Assembly: GCA_013397435.1 (NCBI GenBank)
Contig: VZRG01000775.1
Location: forward strand, 99,614-163,613
Length of the DNA: 64,000 nt
Origin: Erythrocercus mccallii
Lineage: Eukaryota; Chordata; Aves; Passeriformes; Dicruridae
Direction: 5' to 3'
Shown here: piece by piece, positions 1-13,190 of the stretch
How positions within the stretch are numbered: position 1 is the stretch's first letter
Layout: each line of letters opens with the position of its first letter
Made by a program: the position numbers and the translations under genes
The notes under the pieces: model-generated
The model's database searches: none
Told to the model about the DNA's origin: nothing
The model's input: the letters and a program-made list of their open reading frames with translations, nothing else

Positions 1-2337
1 CTCTCACAGGGAACTTGCAGCAAGATGCCCAAAGCCAAGTGGGTTTGAAATGCTGCTTTTCCTAGGCTGAAAGACTTCTTTTGAAACTTTCAAAGTTCCA
101 CAAACTTGTGTTCCAAAACACAGCATCCATTTCACCAAGGAGAAGCAGGTCCTGGGGAAATATTTCATTTGGAAAGACTGAGTTTCATGATTCCTAAAAT
201 GCTTTTCACTTCCTCTGCCCCAAAGGAGTTAAGAAACATTCTGGCAGTGGCCCAGCTACAAAGCAACAAACCACAGCTCTGTGCACATGTAGTTGTATAT
301 TCATCCCAACTAAATTCTCCAGATTTCACTGGTTTATGTATGATGTTTGCTTCAAAAGCAGTGATTTCTTCTGCCTTCAACTACTTTTACTGCCTAGTAA
401 GAGGAAATTAGGCATCATATCACTCTGCCCTTAAGCACTGAGTTTTGGAGAAGCTGCCAGTGTACCTGAAGGCATTCCTTGCCAACTCCTAGGTTATGGA
501 CAGAGACTCAAATCAAAGCAGTGCTGTTCCTGCACACCTGCACCTGAGCTGATCAGTTCCTACACCACAAACATCAGCAATGGGTGAGGATGATGTGAAG
601 AAGGAGTCAAGACCAATCTAAGTTTTTTCTTTTACTTAAGCTTTAAAATGAACACATCACCTGAAAGATCCCTCTAGCATTTCAAGTGCCGTGAGCTTCT
701 CTCCTTTTTCTCTGCTTCACTTAGAATTCACATTTGTCTTGTGCTGTATTAACATCATACTTTGATGCAAATCAAATCAGCTTATCTACTGTTTGAGATG
801 AATACATGCTCTGCAAACAGAAGTCTTTTGAACTGGTTATTGAGGGAATTTTTTGAGACCTTTCTTCATCTTCCTGCTCTTGACTAAGTCTTAAGGTGGC
901 ATTTAGAAGCACTGATTGTGACTTATAAGTACCGAGTGATATTTAGCTTGCAATTACACTCAAGGCCCGATTTATGTATTTATTTATTTTTAACCTTGGA
1001 AACTTTTATCCTTTGATTGCTCTCTGCAGCTGTCTGCCTGGCCTGTTAACTCTGATCCTATGGCTAAGCTGGTTCAGTTCCCACCATCCAGTGCTGCCAG
1101 CACACATCCACCAGACAAAATGACCATAGTTTTTCCTATTGCATATATTAGCTTCCAGGGGTCAGATCAGTCTATGCAGTCACTAGAAGACTAGGCTTGA
1201 ATTCTTCCCTCCATGGCTGCTACTTCGGGTTTCACATCTGTAAAGAGAAACTGATGATATCAACATCCCAAGGCCTAAGGTTTCCACAAATGGTCAAGTT
1301 ATGCTGCTAGAACAATTCCTTATTCTTTATATATTCTGTATTTCTGGTCTTTTTTGATATCTGCGGGGTAAATGAGCAGAATCATTAATTTCTTCATTTT
1401 GGTGTAAACTCTGAAAATTTCTCATTTCTGTTTTCTTGCTTTCTTTCTGCCTCCTTTGAGGCTTCCTAATGGATAAAAAATTGCTGTCTTGTCTCTCCTT
1501 ACACCAGCTTTAGTCAATTTTTTTCTATCAAGGTGATATCATTGCAGTTTGTGTGGAGCACTAATAACAAATCTAATTGAGAGCAGCAATTCTGTCCCAT
1601 TAAAGTTTATAGACCTCTGACAAGGATAAGAGAAGGCATTCCAGGCTCACCTTAACTGTGTGTAGTCACTAACTTGACCCCACTGAGGACTGTGTTCTTG
1701 TTATTCTTCTTGCTCAGAGGGCTGGCATGCCCCTCACAATGATTTTTCCAGCACTGTCATTTTGTAGCATATCCTCCTGCCTCCTCTGGCCTGTGGAGAT
1801 GTGGCAGCCTCCCCTTCAATGCTCCATGTCTTTTCCACGCAGTCCACTTCACCTGAAGGTCTGTCCTTTGTTTTATCTCCATGTGGAATCTGTGCATCTT
1901 TCTGTACATAATTATTTTACTTGAGACCAGTCAGTTCAGGAGGGTGGAAAAGTATCTGTGAGGAATAATCCAGCCAGTGCTAGACAGATTTTTGTACTAG
2001 AGTTCTCTTTGAAGGGACTGGGATCACAGATACTCACATCCCTGGCATGGGTTACAGATGTGACTGCTAAGGTTATGCTGTCGCTTTATCAAGCTGGTCT
2101 CTCTATCCCCCCACACTACCTGCCAAATACACTATTCCCTGTGGGTCCTAATCTGCCAGCCTTGACAATATCTACTTTTTCTGCAGTGGTTTCTCTCCAA
2201 GTACAGGTATTATCTTCCAGCTCCTTTATCCCTCACCTTCTGGCCTGCTGATCTCTGTGTCTGTACAGATTTTATTGATACTCCTTTTAGATCTCTTCCC
2301 AGCTGAGACCATCACAGAAGAAACATTACATACATAC
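1..2337. other. Non-coding A/T-rich stretch, nothing recognised
   Basis: Open frames here are short, have no recognisable domain and occur on both strands. A small TTTA-type low-complexity patch lies near 977-993. I see no exon, RNA gene or mobile-element end that I can support. Confidence 0.6.
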
Positions 2338-2855
2338 ACATTTGGCCTGGGGTAAGGTTAGTTTTCTCCACAGTAGTTATTATGGGCTGTGCTTTGGATT
2401 TGTGCTGGAAGCAGTGCTGGTAACACAGGGATGTTTTGGTCAGTGCTGAGCAGAGCTTACACAGAGCCAAGGCCTCCTCTGGTCTTCACCCGACCCCACC
2501 AGTGAGGGGCTGGGGGGCACAAGGAGCTGGGAGGGGACACAGCCAGGACAGCTGACCCCAAGTGACCCAAGGGATATCCCAGACCATGTGGGGCCGTGCT
2601 CAGCACACAGAGCTGGGGGGGAAGAGAAGGAAATGGGGACATTGAGAGACCTGCCAGTCCATGGGCAGTAGGGGATGAATTCCTTGCTCTGTGTTCCTTG
2701 TACATGCTGCTGTTACTTTACCTATTAAACGGTCTGTATCTCAGCCCCTGAGTTTTCTCACTGTTACTCTTCCAGTCCTCTCCCTCATCCCAGAGGGGAG
2801 AAGTGAGCAAGCAGCTGTGTGGCCCTGAGCTGCTGGCTGGGGGTAAACCACAACA
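2338..2855 (-). mobile_element. ERVL-type avian LTR, minus strand
   Basis: Read on the minus strand the sequence starts at 2855 with TGTTGTGGTTTACCC, the characteristic start of avian ERVL-type LTRs. It then runs through a G/C-rich U3/R region containing TTTAATAGG and ends in a region matching the same LTR type near 2338. The left limit is approximate because no clear terminal CA or 5-bp target duplication could be paired. The block from about 2520 to 2756 is almost identical to 19950-20185 elsewhere in the window. The open frame at 2457-2705 is an incidental frame within the LTR, since LTRs of this type carry no gene. Confidence 0.75.
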
Positions 2856-5800
2856 GTGCCCCACTCAGTGCTCCTGCGCCTCTCTGGGATCAAAGACTTT
2901 TGGGCCCAGTCACCTGCCCCTCTAGAAATAAAATGCACAATGAGGGGTGGTAAGTAGGAAGCCACCCTGGGCCTCCTCCCTTTCCTTCCTGATAGCTTTG
3001 CAAAATGCCTCACCCCCAAAGATCTCTGCCAAGGTGCTAAAGCTTCAGTGCCTGTGAGGAAACACAGCACAACCCCTGCTTGTCCTCCACCAAGGCTGCA
3101 CCTCTGGCAATGAGCACTTGGATCACGGCCCCATTTTTCACTATGTTTCCATGGAACCTAGATTACAAAAATTCTGTGATTTGCCAGTTTTGACCCTGTG
3201 TTAGAGTCTTGCTTACACACAAGTAAAATGAAATTGTTATGGACATGTTATTCTGGTTTCCGATTAGCATACTTCATTCTATTACATCCTTTGCCTGTTG
3301 TAAAAGGATCACTATTGCCAAATGAGATATACTACATCATGGCTAATATCTAGCTGTCCAAAGCAACTTAAGATAATAGGATCATAAGAGAAAGGAAAAA
3401 CATAAATATCTTCTAAAATTCTGGAAAGAGAAACTATACTTACTTCATAAAACATGTATGAGACAGTAAAACCCTTTTGCACTTAAAAATTTTCAGGCCA
3501 AGACTTCTGTTTGAATTCAAAACCCTTTGGGTTTTTTTTATGCCTTCTCCTCTTCCTCCCCTTTCTTTCTTCTCTCCATCTATGAGGTTTGGCCATGCTG
3601 AGATATCATTTTGCTGAAATAAGTATTGGAAGTTTAGAAAAACGTTCTAATCTAAGTTGATCAGCATTTTTCAACTTCTATTTACTGCTCAGTAACCTAA
3701 AGTTTACTCAAATATAGCTGCAGATGAAATGTGACACAAAGCAAGGAAAAAATGGGACAGAAATCTCTAACATTTCCTGGCCCTGAGCAAAAAATATATT
3801 TCTGGACCAAAAATAAATAGAGTACCTAAAGAAATCTACTATCTAGTCAGAAAACAAAGAGGCTGGCAGAGGACAAGGAAAACCATTGGTGTCTCAGCTT
3901 AATTTTTAGAGTGTCGAGTGACATCTCTGGCAGCAGCCCCACAGCCCCTCAGTCCCCCAGGCATCCCGAGCACTGCCCCCAGGCTGATGCCAGATGCGAG
4001 CCCAAGGAGACAGGGTGATGGGGGTGACCAGGGACTGGCAGAGGCCACACTCCTGGCTTGCTTTTCTGCCATAGGTATCCTCCTAATGATGCTCACCAAG
4101 CCTGATAAAATTAACTCTTTGGGGTGGCCTCCTCTTCTATTTTTTTTGTTCCAATTAAATGCTTCATTTTGGTTTGAACTCTACAGCAAATGATGAAAAA
4201 GAAGAGTGAGAAAATACCATAAGGTCCTGTCTGTGGACGGTAGAGACTTCCTAATCAGCTGACCATACTGTCTGTAAACCCAGCTAAGACATCTATGTGT
4301 TTCCTTATCACAGCCATGCAGACAGTTTGCCAAAGGCTATTTTAATTTCAAATACAGAACCATACACTTCTGACATACTTAGGAGAAATATTCTTGTCGT
4401 AATGCATCTCTACATTTATATTTAGCATGCCAAACTGTAGAAAAGAATTATTAAAAGAAATTATGCCTGCATTTCTGCTTGAAATCTAATCTCTGCAATG
4501 GAGATAGTTCCTCAACAAGGCAAAGGGAAGATGGGTGGATGTCTTTGATATTCTCTCCCTCCTATTTTTAGCTCTTTAGGATGGTTTTTTTGGGGTTATG
4601 GTTGGGAAGATGTGGATACAACTCAGACAGCAGATACTCTGTAGCTGGAAAATGAGTATGAAATAAAATTAGAGAATTTATATAACGAAGGGAACTTGTA
4701 TTCTGCTAAGTATCTGTTCCTGTTGAGAAGCCTAATGACCCCAATCTGTGTCATGGCAACTAGGACTTACTTCTGAGATTTTTTTCCAACTTGCTTTATT
4801 TATATCTACACTAACTGAATAGCACTACATCAGGATAAATCTCAGACTCTCTGCCATGAGTGGATTAACCTTCCTAATTACTGATCAATTTTTCTTTCAG
4901 CTCATTTCTTATTCCAGTTCCCAGTGATGTCCCCTATTCAGACAATATAGCCTTTAAATGTCAAATCACAAATACATGGGGAAAAAAAGGGCATTTGATA
5001 AATCTGAAACCTATCCATAAAAACACTGGGCAGAAAGTGACTGACTCGCTAAATTGCCCTCCTCACCCTCAATTGCAGGCATGGACCTAGAGCCCATGTC
5101 CCAGACATACTTTTGAAGATAAAATGACCCAGGAAAGATAAATCAAGATGAGTCTCTTCACCATGTGGTTGATCATCACAGCCACTGAGGGGACAAGCTG
5201 GAGGGCACCACTTGACCTGAGCAGCTGTACAAGCTGGAGTCATCTCTGTGGCCAGAAATGACTAAAAAGAGAAACATTTTCCCTTTCATTCAGCTTTGGT
5301 TATAGCCCAGTGATTTGATTTCAGAGTAAGAATAATCTAGTGCTCACAAATAGGTGCCCTACAAACAAGGCATTTATTCTTTGAGTTTTATTTTGTGTGG
5401 ACACAACTTTCTGCTGGGATAGCCAAGTGGGGCATCTTCTCCAGGAGCTTACTCTTTTGAACTTATTTATATAAACTGCTATGAAAGAAAGAAGGAAAAA
5501 GAAACCAACCTCACACAAAACCCCCATCCAGTCACAAAAAGAAATCCCCCAAACCAACAAATTTCCTCAGCATAAAGAATGCAGATAACTAGACAACTTT
5601 ATCACTGTTAAATTCAACATATAATACAGGCTTTCCTTAATACTTAAAAATAAATAAATAAAGCAGCAGCACCAAGCATATCTCTTCAGCTCAACAAATA
5701 AAGCACATATTGTCCATTTTGAAAGGCTACACTAAACACCCACTACCATTACCAAAAATTGCTGTCCCGGAACACTAAATTTGCAGTAAAAAAAACCTTC

Positions 5801-8800
5801 TATGTTAGAAATGTTTTAAACTTGCATTAGAGGAAAAGGAGCTACTACATGTTGTCAGTTATTTCTCAGACATTTCCCAAGGGTTTTGTCTGTATTCATT
5901 ATATATCAGTTTATTCAAACTTGATTGTAACATTTCTCCTTTGTCAGTATAAGTGTTCTTTTCATATTTGAGGATGTTAAGGATCTCTGGGTGGCATTTA
6001 TTTAGGAACTCTGATTTCTTATTTTGTTTTTATGAGAAAATTTTCATCATCATTTTCTGAGATCTGTAAGGTTATTTTGACAGTGATTTAAAAGTGCCAT
6101 TAAGTTATCAGCTCCTGTAAAACTTGCCGCTGGTCAGAGAAGTATTTTGCTCAGCTCCTTTCCATCTGGATAAGATGGGAGCACCCAGACTCAGCAAGCC
6201 CTCAGTGCAGGAGGAGGCAGGAGCAGAACAGCTGGAAGGCAGAAAGGCTCTGCATTGGGCACTGGCTCTTGCCACCCCACAGCCTCGCTCCTGCACACCC
6301 CGCAGGGCAGGAATGCAGGACTCCACAGCTGGAGGGGCTGGGTACCCCTGTACAGCAAACATTAAATATGTTACTGCAAAAAATCAATACCTGGAGAGTT
6401 TAAAAGAAAGGCTAGAAAAATCACTGCTTAGAGACAGTAACACATTAAGTCCAAACTCAATTTATTTTTTAAATTAGATTTCTCAAATGCAGCAAGTTGC
6501 ATTTCAACCAGCACTTATACCCTGGCCTTTTCTTTCCACCTGTAGATCCTGCAGAAGGCAGCCAACAAAAGTAGCAGACAGCAATGCTGCTACCTCACTT
6601 TATAGGCACTAGTTGCCAATAACTCATTTATTGATCACAGAAGTGGTAAATGTTTGTCTATCCTTGAGAAGAGATAACAACACAAAAGTCCTCGCAAAAT
6701 GATTAATGAGATAATACAGTCACCTAGCTAAAGCTATAGAGCACAGAATATTTACATGCAATCTCACAAGATGAATGGACCCTTCTTTATGAGACTCTCT
6801 TAGCTTGGCTTTAACAGTGTGACCTGTGAATCCCAGCTTTGATAAATTAACATCCAGACCACAGTCCACAGCAAAAAGGATTTGAAACAGCAGCATAGGG
6901 CCAGGTACTGAACATAAATCAGCCCAGTTTCTTGGGCATGAGGAGCCAGTAGGTACCAGGCAGAAATCCTGTCATTATAAATTACTCTTGAGTTAAATAT
7001 AGTGTAAGACATTGCCTGACACCCATGGAACTGTTCACACATCAGGGTGAAGCACTACTATTGCCACTATGCAGCTCTTTACACACACCTCGCATGCATG
7101 AAACTCTAACTCTTAGGGCAGATAACGAAGAGAACAGCAATTTACAAAGTATGGATTTTAGTATGGACAAAGTACTCCAGGGAATAATTCCTCCTCAGTA
7201 TAAGAGTAGGGTAATTTCACAGACATACAAAACAGACAGAAGAGACAAAAAGGCTTTTGAAGAATAATGGGCTGAGAGTTCTCCTTTCTCCAAAAGCAGC
7301 AGTGCAGAGGGAGGCATTGCCTCCTCAGCTCTGAGACAGCTGCTGGAATTCCTGAAGAGCTTCCACGTCCCATTTAAATGTTGATGAAGTTAAAAAAAAA
7401 AAAAGGAACTTAAAGAAATACAACATTACGACTAAAAACCCCTTTGTTCTTCACAAATGAAACCTTTCCAACATAGTCCATCACTGTACCAGATGGACCT
7501 TATATATTTGTTTTTGTCTCTTTTACCTATTTCTAATCTACAGTCAAGCAGAATTACCTCCCAGGATTTGACATTTGTACGAAGAGATGTTAGGATTTTA
7601 CTTATACTACTTTAAAGTAATCATCCTTTTTTCCACTTTCTGCTTCTGAAATGCAAAATTGCATCCAGTACACACAGTGTCACATTGTTATTGGTAATTG
7701 TACATTTTGCTACCTCAGCTCCTCCAGTAAAAACATGTTCCCTAAATCGCATTTATATATATGACTTATAGTGCAATGAAAGAGCAAAGTGTCTATGCTT
7801 TAAAAATTATCTTTAAAACTTTGTTGGAAAGAATAGCCAGACTGTAACGTTCCTCCATAGCTTTCTGATTCAATAATGTAGCTGGGTCATAAATTAATTC
7901 TTAATAGTATTTTGCTAAATCGAAAAAAAGAAAAGTTCCATTTCTACAGACAATAACCTAAATCCACTGATACAAAATGATTTCCCATTCAGTTATAAAT
8001 AACTGAAAGACAACAGTTAAGCTTTAAAATGGGAATATATTTGGAAGATATTCATTAAAACAGTAGCATTGATAGTGTTGAAAGGAATCAACTTGACAAA
8101 TCTTTCCACAACAAGTAGTACCTATGTATATGGTCTCTGTAATTTTACCCATAGCAAATACCATTGCATTTTGTACTTTAAAATATATTTGTACCAAGAT
8201 ATAAAGCACTGAAGAAACTAGATTAGCATAAGATGTTTCTCCATATATATTGTTTACTGGAATTAAAAGTGAGCAGATAAAATATATGAAAATGTGTGGT
8301 AAATTACCACAACCATTAATCTACCTGTTTTTCACCTTTTAATGTTAGATATAAACATATTTCTTGAGCGACAAAGGGAAGTGTAGGGGGAAAACTCTGG
8401 AGAGAGCAGCTGTATCCCTCTTTGTGTGGCCTTTCCTGCCAGAAGCACAGCACTGGCTGCTGAGAGCTAGTCACTAATGGGAAACTACCAATATTTTTGA
8501 CATGTCTATGGATTTTAGAGCCCATGACCTTGGGTCTGGTCAGAGGTTTTCAATTTCCACAGATCAATTAAAATCAAACACACTATTCTGAAAATTTAGA
8601 GAAGTAAAAAAAAAAATAAATCTTTGCACACTTTTGAAAGCCTGACGGCAAAGTCAGAGGATAAAAAATGAGCCCAAGTGTCAAATTCAAAGAGCAGTAT
8701 GAAGTGCTTTGGAGTTACTGAGGACACAGACTCAGCTTCTAAGTTGATGCAGAAGCAGTACAATTTTTTTCAATGCACAATGAAAAAATTCATAACAAAT

Positions 8801-8900
8801 GAACTTACTTCGGGTTGCTTAACAAAATGTCCAATTTAATAAAGATTCTTGTATCTTAAATATGAAACTGAGGAACTGCAATTTCTAGTGCTAAGTGAAG
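2856..8900. other. Long non-coding stretch, nothing recognised
   Basis: Mostly A/T-rich sequence with scattered stops. Two G/C-richer patches (about 3930-4060 and 6180-6340) carry short open frames on both strands without recognisable domains or convincing splice sites. Minor low complexity includes TAAA repeats near 5645-5662 and an A-run near 7392-7403. I find no gene or mobile-element boundary here that I can defend. Confidence 0.55.
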
Positions 8901-8906
8901 GCACTG

Positions 8907-9719
8907 TGACAAATCAAGTTGTGATTCTTGTCAATCAAATAGCATATGTGTTTGTGGACAGAGACCATGGGATTATTATAAAGAGTTTTAGCAATCAGTT
9001 AAGTAAGACATGGAAGTGGGGGTTTAACAATACAACCATACAACAGTAGGCTTTTAACTAACATTTTGTTTTAACAATAAAATTGTAATTGTTTGCAAGT
9101 AATTAAGATAAGCCTTAAACTACCTTGTAGTGTAAGTTAGAAACTATTCTTTGTACAAGTTATAGATTGGTTTTTTGTATAGAAGAAGTAGGAAGTAGGA
9201 CTACAGACGCTACAAAAATACTTTAAAACATGCTGACTGAGGTTTTGCAATCATTTGAGAGGGGCCTCATGGAAACAGGTGTTGAGGCCTGCTAGCTTTA
9301 AGTTTTGTAATGATTGAAAGTAAGCTTGCAAAATGTATGCTGACTAACAGAATATGTATGCTTGCTTAAGCAAACTGTATAACCAAAAATAATGCTAGTG
9401 GAAAAGGATATCTGAAAGGAAGAATAGGAGATTGAAGAGACACCAGAAGACCATTTCAGACCACCTACTCAACAGATTTTCAAAAACCACAACTGCTAAT
9501 TATGAAGAAGAGCAAGTAAAAAACAACTGAAAATTTGAGGAAGTGAAGTGCCTAGTATGGTATAAGAAAACCATCATCCAAAAACTGATTTGTGGGTTGC
9601 TTGGGGCGGAGACCCCTCATGCAACCAGTGCTGTCAGTTGCTCATCCTTTTATCCAACAAATTATTAAATTGGCTATATTGCTTGATGCATTGGCAAGTC
9701 TAGCTTTTCATTTATTACA
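8907..9719 (+). mobile_element. Solo LTR, class-II-like, 6-bp target duplication GCACTG
   Basis: The element starts TGACAAATC at 8907 and ends CATTTATTACA at 9719. GCACTG lies directly before it (8901-8906) and directly after it (9720-9725), which is the 6-bp duplication typical of alpha/beta-type (class II) retroviral integration. Inside, TATAAG at 9561-9566 is followed by an R/U5-like section and the polyadenylation-like ATTAAA at 9664-9669. No internal retroviral genes flank it, so it is a solo LTR. The left end rests mostly on the matching hexamer. Confidence 0.62.
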
Positions 9720-9780
9720 GCACTGAAAAAGTGTATGAATGTCAAGCTAGACATGGGTTTAAGATCTTAAGAGCATTTTC

Positions 9781-10760
9781 TGGTTATTACAAAAGGTGTT
9801 TATTATATAAATACATCAGTCTCGAAGGCTAGAGTTCTAAGAATGTGGACTTACTAAAGATTACAATGCTTGAACTCCCAGTAAGGCAAGAAGCAACTTA
9901 ACAGAGAATCCCAAGTACAGGGAAAAACAGAGTGACAGGAAAAACCCAGCCGAGGGGAAAAGGCTGATTGACAAGTGGTTCTGATCACAGGGGAAAGCAA
10001 GCTGGTAAGAGGGTCGCTGCTGCAGGGAAAGGCAGATTGGGAAAAGGGTCCAGCCATAGGGAAAGACAGATTCCTGGTCCTGAGCAGCATTCCCCACAGC
10101 AGGAGCCGAAGCAGCTGTAGCGGCACCAACCTAGGCAGCAACAACACCAGCCACACCAGCACCCTCCACGCAGCAACGGCAGCAGAAACAGCAGAAGCAC
10201 CCCCAAGTATTATATAATACCTGACAAAGTCCTGGCACAGCTCCCTGGCAGGATTCCCTGGCAGCACCACGTTCTTTCATGTTGTAGATGGCAGGAGGGT
10301 GGACCGCCCAATCGAGAATTGATTGATCGATACCACTGTCTCTGAAACAGGGGCTTTTTATCCATAAACTCTAAATGCATATTCATATCCTTATCTATAG
10401 GTTGTCCAATTAACTAAAAACACACTTCTAAAACAATTTCTCTACACCAATCTAACCCTAATTTTAAAACTGCATAAAACGACAAAAAACTACAAAAATT
10501 GGTATTAGTCCTTACACAAAAACCTATGCATGTAGCATACCCATTAATGTAAAAGATTCTACATCTATTAACATAAAAGCTTCTATCTTATTCATGTAAA
10601 AAATGTACCTACTCTATCTAGTACTACTACCTACTCTATCATGTACCTACTCTATCTAGTACTGTGAGCAATTTTTTTGTTATGTCTAAAGCTGTACTAC
10701 CAGGCCTATGGACTCTGTGTTCTGTGCCGGCTGACTGATTCTTGAGGCACTTAGAAACAA
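9781..10760 (-). mobile_element. Minus-strand LTR-like element with internal degenerate repeats
   Basis: On the minus strand there is a TATA-like GGATAAAAAG (rc of about 10350-10360). After it come a G/C-rich section with repeated CTTTCCC-type units (rc of about 9900-10080) and an AATAAA-like signal (rc of 9799-9804). This order resembles U3-R-U5. I could not pair terminal sequences or a target duplication, so both ends are approximate. A 138-codon frame (9854-10270) falls inside. Its low-complexity Ser/Phe/Pro/Leu content follows from the repeat units, and I do not regard it as a gene. Confidence 0.35.
10603..10663. repeat. Direct repeat, 23-bp unit twice at 38-bp spacing
   Basis: A 23-bp block beginning ATGTACCTACTCTATC occurs at 10603-10625 and again, unchanged, at 10641-10663. 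The spacer between them is a partial copy of the same unit. It lies in the putative U3 side of the minus-strand LTR-like element. Confidence 0.85.
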
Positions 10761-13185
10761 TTTGCTTAAAACTAAAGTCTAAACTTCTATTTCATATTTA
10801 CATGGCTTAATGTATTTTAGTTTTTCTAAAAACTTCAATTCAACCCCTGTATCCTTTTCTCCCCCTGGGGAACCCAGGGGGCTTGCACTCCAACATATGA
10901 AGAATTTGGGGGAAGGAAGACAGTAAGCAAGGCATTTTATTGTCAGTAATAAAAAATAAATAATAAAAGGGAAAAAAAGAAACCTTCAAACACCCAAAAC
11001 CAAAGAAGACAGGAAAATGAGCAACCCATACTGCAATATTGTATGCTAAGGAGATGTAAGGGTGGAGACATCTCAGCAAGTATCACAGAATCCATGAGAC
11101 TTGCAATGTCTTGCCTAGAATAACAACAAAGGATTGGGTCAGTATTACCCTTTGGCTGAACGGGGTGGGGCTACACTAATCACAAGATGCCAGGAGAGAT
11201 CAGAAAGTGTGATAAACAAATGGCCAACAGGGAGGCTGCAATTACTGTTCACAAACTGCGCAAGATCATTTGCTCAGATGCTCCAGTAATGGTGTGAAGC
11301 AGTTCCCTGGGAGCTCACAAGCAGGAGGCAAGACCCTAACCAGTCCTAAGTTAGGACAGGTCAATCAGAATCGCACAACTAGAAACCATCACTACAGAAG
11401 TGACCAAAAGTAGCTGGAGGTATCTCATGCAAGAGTAACAATAAAAAAAATAAGGAGGAAAACCAATCCTTTGGTGATGCTCAACTTCAGGAAGGCAGAT
11501 TAGATAAAAATTAGGAAATTTAATAAAAAGCAGCTAAAAATGACATTTTAAAGATTTGAATACTAAGAGAGTGGTGAAGACTGCTGAAGGGCAGCTTACT
11601 GGAGTCACTGGGCCAGTGGAGGCTGCTGTGGCAAGGAGCTGGAGAACAAGCAGGAAACCAGAGTAGCTAATCAGCACAGTGTGTGGTTTTTAGAAGCAAG
11701 ATGACAGACTTAAAAAGCTGAAATTGCATTGAAATGAGGAAAACATTAAATGGTACATCAAATGCAAAACTACACCAAAAACTCAGCCAAGCAAAAAGGA
11801 ACCAAAACTGAAATGAAGTCCTTCTTCATTAGAAGCACCAAAGGCTCATTAGACACCCAATGTCCAGGGGACAAAGAGCACTCAAAGGGCAGGGCTGCCA
11901 CAAGGGAGCTGACCCATTTCTTTTCAGTATTGTCCACTGTGAAAGAAATTGGAAAGATATATCTGGAATTAAAGCAACTGCAGGATCAGATGCACAGTAA
12001 GCAGACAAAATGAACAACAAACCCACTAGCACTAAACCCACTTCACCTGAGCAGTCAAGTGAAGTAGAAAATCTGATCTGCTGCGTAGATAGTCACATGC
12101 TTTATGTACCAGAAGGTGGGAGCTGTTTATATTGCATATAAAAATAGGAGCTGGAATAGAATCAAGGGTATTATGATCTTAATATCTACCAAAAAAATTA
12201 GTAAAAACAGGTAGTGACACATCTTAGAACCAAGGACGTCTTGGCTGGGCACAACATGCATAAAAATGTATTGCATGCTGAGAAAATAGTTGGTTGATGC
12301 TAAAAGCTTGCAAAGGTTCGCATTTATGGAAAACACTCCTGTTAGGAGTTAGCTAAGAGGTTGAAATCACATCCACCTCAGGAGAGCCACAGAGATGAAT
12401 GTAGCTGAAGGTGTGAAATAGGTACTTGCTTGCTGTGCTTTCACTCTTCATTGCATATCTACTTACAGACACTGTTGACAATGGAATACTGAGTAAAATC
12501 AGTCTTGTTTTGACCCATTAGGGACAAGCTTCTCTTCCAGCATTATAAGCACTGAGCTGCAAATGTACAAGTCCCAACCAGAAAGCACACCAGGCCTCCA
12601 GAATTTCCTTGGGGAATACTGATTGCTGGGTTCTTAGTGCTATGCTGAGCCCTCACAGTTAGTGTGCAACCAGCATTAGGCAGTCGTCTTGCCAGCATCA
12701 TCCCTAAATCACAAAAGCCCTGAAACAAAGCAGAAGATATCAGCTCCCTGCTCCTGTGACATTAATGCAAAAAGGCATCTTCTTCCTTTCAACAGGTTGG
12801 GTCTTACACTGCCTGGACAGTGGGGAGAAGGTGGTGATTATTTGTTTTGTAGGGTCTGTAGGGGCATGGAAGGGGTATGGGGTTGTGATCAAATTGTTCT
12901 ACTTTTCTACATCAACTCTAGGCAGTCAGATATTTCAAAGGTAAAAGTTAATATTGAAAAGACTGGTTATACCTTAAACCAGACTAGCCATTTGTACAAC
13001 TAAATCACAGCTAAACCAGGTCCCATTTTATGGAAGTTATTTGCCTTTTTCAGGAAGATATTACTATGGTTGCACTGAATGATCCCTGCAGTCTAACTTT
13101 TTCCATCTCTACACAAAATTTCTCCCAGTTCAGGATCAGGAAAGAGGTCTTATTCTTTACTCTGGTGCAGAATAGAAAAGATGTT
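10761..13185. other. Non-coding stretch, nothing recognised
   Basis: A/T-rich sequence. Short open frames such as 11750-12013 have no identifiable domain and show no codon or splice-site context suggesting an exon. Nothing further is supported. Confidence 0.55.
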
Positions 13186-13190
13186 GCTTC

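Noticed and set aside
2457..3070. Two minus-strand frames as a gene next to 2.7 kb
   Set aside because: The first is the body of the ERVL-type LTR; the second crosses the LTR boundary into flank and has no domain.
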